Shown: piece after piece, positions 5,920 to 8,720 of the stretch
How the letters are laid out: the number at the start of each line of letters is the position of its first letter
Position numbering within the stretch: position 1 is the first letter of the stretch
Assembly (NCBI GenBank): GCA_018971455.1
Contig: JAGXAV010000057.1
Span: 1 to 8,720 of the forward strand
Direction of reading: 5' to 3'
Length of the DNA: 8,720 nucleotides
DNA from: Rhodospirillales bacterium
GTDB taxonomy: Bacteria > Pseudomonadota > Alphaproteobacteria > Acetobacterales > Acetobacteraceae
Notes under the pieces: generated by a model
Told to the model about the DNA's origin: nothing
Seen by the model: the letters and a program-made list of their open reading frames with translations, nothing else
The model's database searches: none
Translations under genes and position numbers: made by a program

Positions 5920-6900
5920 CTAGGCGCTCGCCACAGCGACTTTGCGCAGGGATTGCGCCGTGGCCGCTCCGGCCCGCCGCACCGCGCGCTGCTGGAACAG
6001 CTCGGCGCAGACCTTGCGCAGCCAGAGATTGCCGGCGTCGTGATGGAAGCGGGCGTGCCAGTGCTGCTTGACGTTGAAGCCGGGGATTTCCACCGGGCAG
6101 GGCAGCACGCGCAGGCCGTAGAATCCGGCCAGCGTCTCGCCGATATGGCGTGGCAGGGTGGCGATCAGATCGGTGGTGCCGATGATCGCGGGCAGGCCGA
6201 GAAAGCCGGGCAGTTCCAGCGCCAGCCGCCGCTCCACCTTGTGCCGCTCCATCGCCGCCGCCAGAAGCTGCGCGCCGGTGCCGGAGACGATGCCGATATG
6301 CTCCTCCCGCCGATAGGTCTCGAGCGGGAGCGAGCGCGTCACGCGCGGATGGGCGGCGTTGACGAGGCAGACCCAGTCCTGCGGATAGAGCGTCTGCTGG
6401 AAGAAGCCGGCTTCAAGCTCCGGGATGAAACCAAGTGCGAGATCGGCGTCGCCGGATTGCAGGGCGCGGGCGGTATCGGCGTTGATCTGGGCTGCCTCGA
6501 TGCGGACATGCGGGGCCGCGGCGCGCACATGGCGCAGGATATGCGGGAGCAGGGCCACGTGGCTGGCGTCGGTCATGCAGATGCGGAACCGGCGCTGCGC
6601 GGTCGCCGGGGTGAACGCGTCCTCCCACGCCGCCAGGCGCCGCAACGCTTCGAGCGCCTGCCGCGCCGTGCCGATCAGCGCCTCGGCGCGCGGGGTCGGT
6701 TCCATGCCGGACGGCGTGCGGATGAACAGCGGATCCCCCAGATCGCGCCGCAGCCGGGCGAGCCAGATGCTGATGGTTGGCTGGCTCTGGCCGAGCTGCT
6801 CGGCGGTGCGGGTGACGCTGCCGGTGCGGTGGAGCAGATCGAACAGCCGCAGCTGCTTCGCGTCGAGCAGGTTCGCGTCGTTGGTGCCGGGCGGCCTCAT
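5920..6900 (-). CDS. LysR-type transcriptional regulator
   Basis: DNA-binding regulator of 326 residues that probably controls the divergent dehydrogenase-VOC-MaoC operon in response to a pathway metabolite. The N-terminal winged helix-turn-helix is clear: KQLRLFDLLHRTGSVTRTAEQ (15-35, in parts), LGQSQPTISIWLARLRRDLGDPLFIRTPSGMEPTPRAE (36-73, in parts). A linker helix follows, then a periplasmic-binding-protein-like effector domain from about 104 (RFRICMTDASHVALLPHIL) to about 300, resembling the NahR/DntR/LinR branch of the family. I chose ATG 6900; a TTG at 6912 extends the frame by four residues but lies inside the inverted repeat that looks like an operator. No Shine-Dalgarno sequence is obvious for either. 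Divergent placement and autoregulation from a shared region is the classic LysR arrangement. The inducer cannot be read from sequence. Confidence 0.92.
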   Translation of the reverse strand: MRPPGTNDANLLDAKQLRLFDLLHRTGSVTRTAEQLGQSQPTISIWLARLRRDLGDPLFIRTPSGMEPTPRAEALIGTARQALEALRRLAAWEDAFTPATAQRRFRICMTDASHVALLPHILRHVRAAAPHVRIEAAQINADTARALQSGDADLALGFIPELEAGFFQQTLYPQDWVCLVNAAHPRVTRSLPLETYRREEHIGIVSGTGAQLLAAAMERHKVERRLALELPGFLGLPAIIGTTDLIATLPRHIGETLAGFYGLRVLPCPVEIPGFNVKQHWHARFHHDAGNLWLRKVCAELFQQRAVRRAGAATAQSLRKVAVASA

Positions 6901-7001
6901 AAAGAAACGCAATACGATATATTACGTCCATTGCATAGACCACATGGCCGGCGGCGGCCTAGCTTCGCCCGCATCGACCCGGCATGGCGAGGGATGACCA
7001 C
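6901..7001. promoter_or_regulatory. Divergent regulatory region with a candidate LysR operator
   Basis: The first 40 bp after the LysR start codon are AT-rich, unlike their surroundings. An imperfect inverted repeat pairs ACGCAAT (6907-6913) with ATTACGT (6921-6927), 6 of 7 matching, over a 7-bp spacer: a LysR-sized dyad. A further ATTGCA (6930-6935) also nearly complements CGCAAT, giving a possible second half-site. TATATT (6918-6923) resembles a plus-strand -10 box, but no good -35 box precedes it, consistent with an activator-dependent promoter. The assignment as operator is inference from position and symmetry. Confidence 0.5.
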
Positions 7002-7946
7002 GTGAAGATCTGCTTCATGGGCGCAGGGGCGCTCGGCTCGACGATCGGCGGAGGGCTTGCCAGCGGCGGCGCAGATGTCTGCCTGATCGACCCGTTCCAG
7101 GCCCATGTCGATGCCATCAATGCCGATGGCCTGCGGATGCTCGAAGCCGGTGCCGAGCGCCGCGTGAAGATCACCGCCTGCACCCGCGCGGCCGATGCGG
7201 GCGTGGTGGCCGATCTGGTGATCATTCTCGTCAAATCCTACCACACGCGAGACGCCATCCGCGCCGCGGCACCGATCGTCGGGCCGGGCACGGTCGTGAT
7301 GTCGCTGCAGAACGGTCTCGGCCATGAGGATATCCTGGCGGAGGAGGTCGGGCGCGAGCGGGTGATGGCGGGCAAGACCTATGTCGGCGGCGTCCTCCTC
7401 GCCCCCGGCCATGTCCGGTCCGGCGTGACGGGCAAGGAGACGATCATCGGCGAGCTCGATGGCACCCGCTCGGCGCGCGCGCGGATGATCGCCGACACCT
7501 TCAACGCCGCCGGCATCCTGACCCATCTGAGCGACAACATCATGGGCACGATGTGGGACAAGCTGTTCATCAACGTCGCCGGCGGAGGGCTGACGGCGAT
7601 TACCGGGCTGACCTATGGCGGGCTCTACGCGGTGCCGGCGCTGGAGGACATCGCCCTCGCCGCCATCGCCGAGGGCATCGCCGTGGCGCGGGCGGCGGAG
7701 GTGCGGATTTCGATCACCGATCCGCGCGTGGCGTGGACCATGGCCGCCGCCGGTCTGCCGCCCGAGTTCAAGACCTCGATGTTGCAGAGTCTGCAGGCGG
7801 GCGGCGCCACCGAGGTCGACTACATCCACGGCTCCGTCGTGCGCTGGGGCGCGCGGCTGGGCGTGCCGACCCCGGTGAATTCCACCATCGTCGCCTGCGT
7901 CAAGGGCATCGAATTCGCCCGCACCGATTATCCCGGAAAGGCTTGA
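7002..7946 (+). CDS. Ketopantoate reductase-fold (ApbA/PanE family) dehydrogenase, probably catabolic
   Basis: NAD(P)-dependent 2-oxoacid/2-hydroxyacid dehydrogenase of 314 residues. The N-terminal Rossmann domain begins KICFMGAGALGS with the GxGxxG loop at 7-12. The C-terminal helical domain keeps the catalytic set of ketopantoate reductase: Asn104 in SLQNGLG, Lys187 in MWDKLFIN, Ser259 in KTSMLQS and Glu271 in TEVDYIHG. The second strand ends in Asp30 (VCLIDPF), where NADPH-using E. coli PanE has Arg31, so NADH preference is likely. I prefer the GTG start at 7002 because GAGG lies 9 nt upstream and the protein then begins at the Rossmann strand; ATG 6984 adds six residues without a ribosome site. 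Its place in an inducible-looking operon with VOC and MaoC enzymes argues for catabolism rather than pantothenate synthesis. The true substrate is unknown. Confidence 0.9.
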   Translation: MKICFMGAGALGSTIGGGLASGGADVCLIDPFQAHVDAINADGLRMLEAGAERRVKITACTRAADAGVVADLVIILVKSYHTRDAIRAAAPIVGPGTVVMSLQNGLGHEDILAEEVGRERVMAGKTYVGGVLLAPGHVRSGVTGKETIIGELDGTRSARARMIADTFNAAGILTHLSDNIMGTMWDKLFINVAGGGLTAITGLTYGGLYAVPALEDIALAAIAEGIAVARAAEVRISITDPRVAWTMAAAGLPPEFKTSMLQSLQAGGATEVDYIHGSVVRWGARLGVPTPVNSTIVACVKGIEFARTDYPGKA

Positions 7947-7951
7947 ATCCC

Positions 7952-8338
7952 ATGGGTCTGCCCCGCGCCTACATCGAGCATGTCGCCATCCGGGTAAAGG
8001 ACATCCAGTGGCACGTGACATTCTTCCGCGAGGTGCTCGGCCTCGGCATTCGCGACGAAATGCCCGCCAGTGGCGGCGTTCCCCATCAGGTCTGGGTGCG
8101 CGGCGGCGTGCAGCTGATCTCCGACCCGGGCTTCGCGGGCCCGGAAGCCCGCCTCGCCCATCTCGGCATCATGGTCGAGGATTATGACGGCGTGCTCGCC
8201 CGCGCCGCCGCCTTCGGGGCCCGGGCGCTGCCCGCCGGGCCGAACTGGCTGGCGCTGCCGGACGGCCTGAACATCGAAATCCTGCGGGCCGGCAACGGGG
8301 CGGTGGAAGCCGCGCTCGCCATCGACCCGCGCGCGTGA
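7952..8338 (+). CDS. VOC (glyoxalase/dioxygenase superfamily) protein
   Basis: Small metalloprotein of 128 residues with two beta-alpha-beta-beta-beta modules. The metal ligands expected of the superfamily are visible: His10 (YIEHVAIRVKD), a polar residue at the fourth-strand position (Gln54 in GVQLISD), His70 (LAHLGIMVED) and Glu109 (LNIEILRA). It could be an epimerase, lyase, isomerase or glyoxalase; fold and size alone do not decide, though epimerisation of an acyl-CoA would fit between a hydratase and a dehydrogenase. It starts at ATG 7952, 5 bp after the preceding stop, with GGAAAGG (7935-7941) 10 nt upstream. An open frame reaching back to 7553 only reads the dehydrogenase gene out of frame. 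GAGGAG at its end serves the next gene, so the three genes look like one transcript. Confidence 0.88.
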   Translation: MGLPRAYIEHVAIRVKDIQWHVTFFREVLGLGIRDEMPASGGVPHQVWVRGGVQLISDPGFAGPEARLAHLGIMVEDYDGVLARAAAFGARALPAGPNWLALPDGLNIEILRAGNGAVEAALAIDPRA

Positions 8339-8349
8339 GGAGCACGACG

Positions 8350-8720
8350 ATGTCCGAAGATCTCTACTGGGACGATGCCCGGGTCGGCGATGAATGCACC
8401 ACCCCCGCCGTGGTCGTCACCGAGGCGATGGTGAACGCCTATGCCGCGCTGACCGGCGATTTCACCCCGGTTCATGTCGACGAAGAATACGCCAGGACCA
8501 CCCCTTTCGGCACCCGCGTGGCGCATGGCCTGTTCGGCCTGTCGCTGGCTGACGGGCTGAAGACACGCGCCGAGTACCGCTTCCTGCCCGGCATGTCGCT
8601 CGGCTGGACCTGGGATTTCAAGCTGCCGATCAAGCTGGGCGACGCGGTGCACGTAACGTTTCGCGTCGGGTCGAAGCGCACCACGCGGCGCGAGGGCTGG
8701 GGCATCGTGGTGCTGCCGGC
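8350..8720 (+). CDS. MaoC-family hot-dog (enoyl-CoA) hydratase, partial, C-terminus beyond window
   Basis: Hot-dog fold hydratase that in the family adds water to the double bond of an enoyl-CoA thioester, usually giving the (R)-3-hydroxyacyl-CoA. 123 residues are visible out of a usual 150 or so. The catalytic hydratase-2 motif is intact: Asp37 and His42 in GDFTPVHVDEEYA (36-48), followed by TPFGTRVAHGLFGLSLADG (51-69), the signature helix. Later strands (LGWTWDFKLPIKLGDAVHVTFRV) match the fold. The ATG at 8350 has a strong Shine-Dalgarno GAGGAG at 8337-8342, 7 nt upstream, overlapping the VOC stop codon. Relatives include mesaconyl-CoA and itaconyl-CoA hydratases as well as PhaJ-type enzymes; the substrate cannot be told from the fragment. 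The remainder of the operon lies to the right of the window. Confidence 0.9.
   Translation, partial: MSEDLYWDDARVGDECTTPAVVVTEAMVNAYAALTGDFTPVHVDEEYARTTPFGTRVAHGLFGLSLADGLKTRAEYRFLPGMSLGWTWDFKLPIKLGDAVHVTFRVGSKRTTRREGWGIVVLP

Noticed and set aside
6897..8021. Minus-strand open frame of 374 codons opposite the dehydrogenase
   Set aside because: The plus strand encodes a protein with Rossmann and catalytic motifs; the minus-strand translation is low complexity and has no ribosome site.
7553..8338. 261-codon frame suggesting a longer VOC fusion protein
   Set aside because: Only the part from ATG 7952 shows VOC motifs; the upstream 133 codons read the dehydrogenase gene out of frame, and a good Shine-Dalgarno precedes 7952.
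1..8720. CRISPR arrays, tRNA or rRNA genes, insertion sequences, toxin-antitoxin or phage-defence genes
   Set aside because: Read for on both strands; no repeat-spacer pattern, cloverleaf, transposase motif or defence-type protein was seen.

Overview
This is an 8.7 kb piece of a GC-rich chromosome. The gene content (a two-domain Nfu scaffold starting [16 protein letters not shown], the TsaB-RimI pair, AmpG) and the strong G/C third-position bias suggest an alphaproteobacterium, perhaps Acetobacteraceae/Rhodospirillales. That placement comes from family resemblance only. I see no tRNA, rRNA, CRISPR array, insertion sequence or phage gene. No stretch longer than about 160 bases lacks a gene.

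Left block (1-3051, all minus strand, read right to left): an Nfu-type Fe-S scaffold, a RutE-like malonic semialdehyde reductase, tsaB (tRNA t6A synthesis), rimI (ribosomal protein S18 N-acetyltransferase) and the N-terminal half of ampG (muropeptide permease, cut by the window edge). tsaB, rimI and ampG overlap by 4 bp each and look translationally coupled. The rutE-like gene has its own AT-rich promoter-like region with two perfect palindromes.

Middle block (3208-5793, minus strand): an NRAMP-superfamily transporter with a non-canonical metal site, followed 27 bp later by a drug/metabolite-type MFS transporter. They look like a two-gene operon. The MFS central loop carries two small tandem duplications.

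Right block (5920-8720): a LysR-type regulator on the minus strand, divergent from a plus-strand operon encoding a ketopantoate-reductase-fold dehydrogenase, a small VOC (glyoxalase-like) protein and a MaoC-type hydratase that runs off the right edge. The AT-rich divergent region holds an inverted repeat that is a good candidate LysR operator. The three enzymes together suggest catabolism of an acyl-CoA or hydroxy/oxo acid, with the substrate unknown. This operon is the least understood part of the window. Nothing seen amounts to a clearly new biological system.
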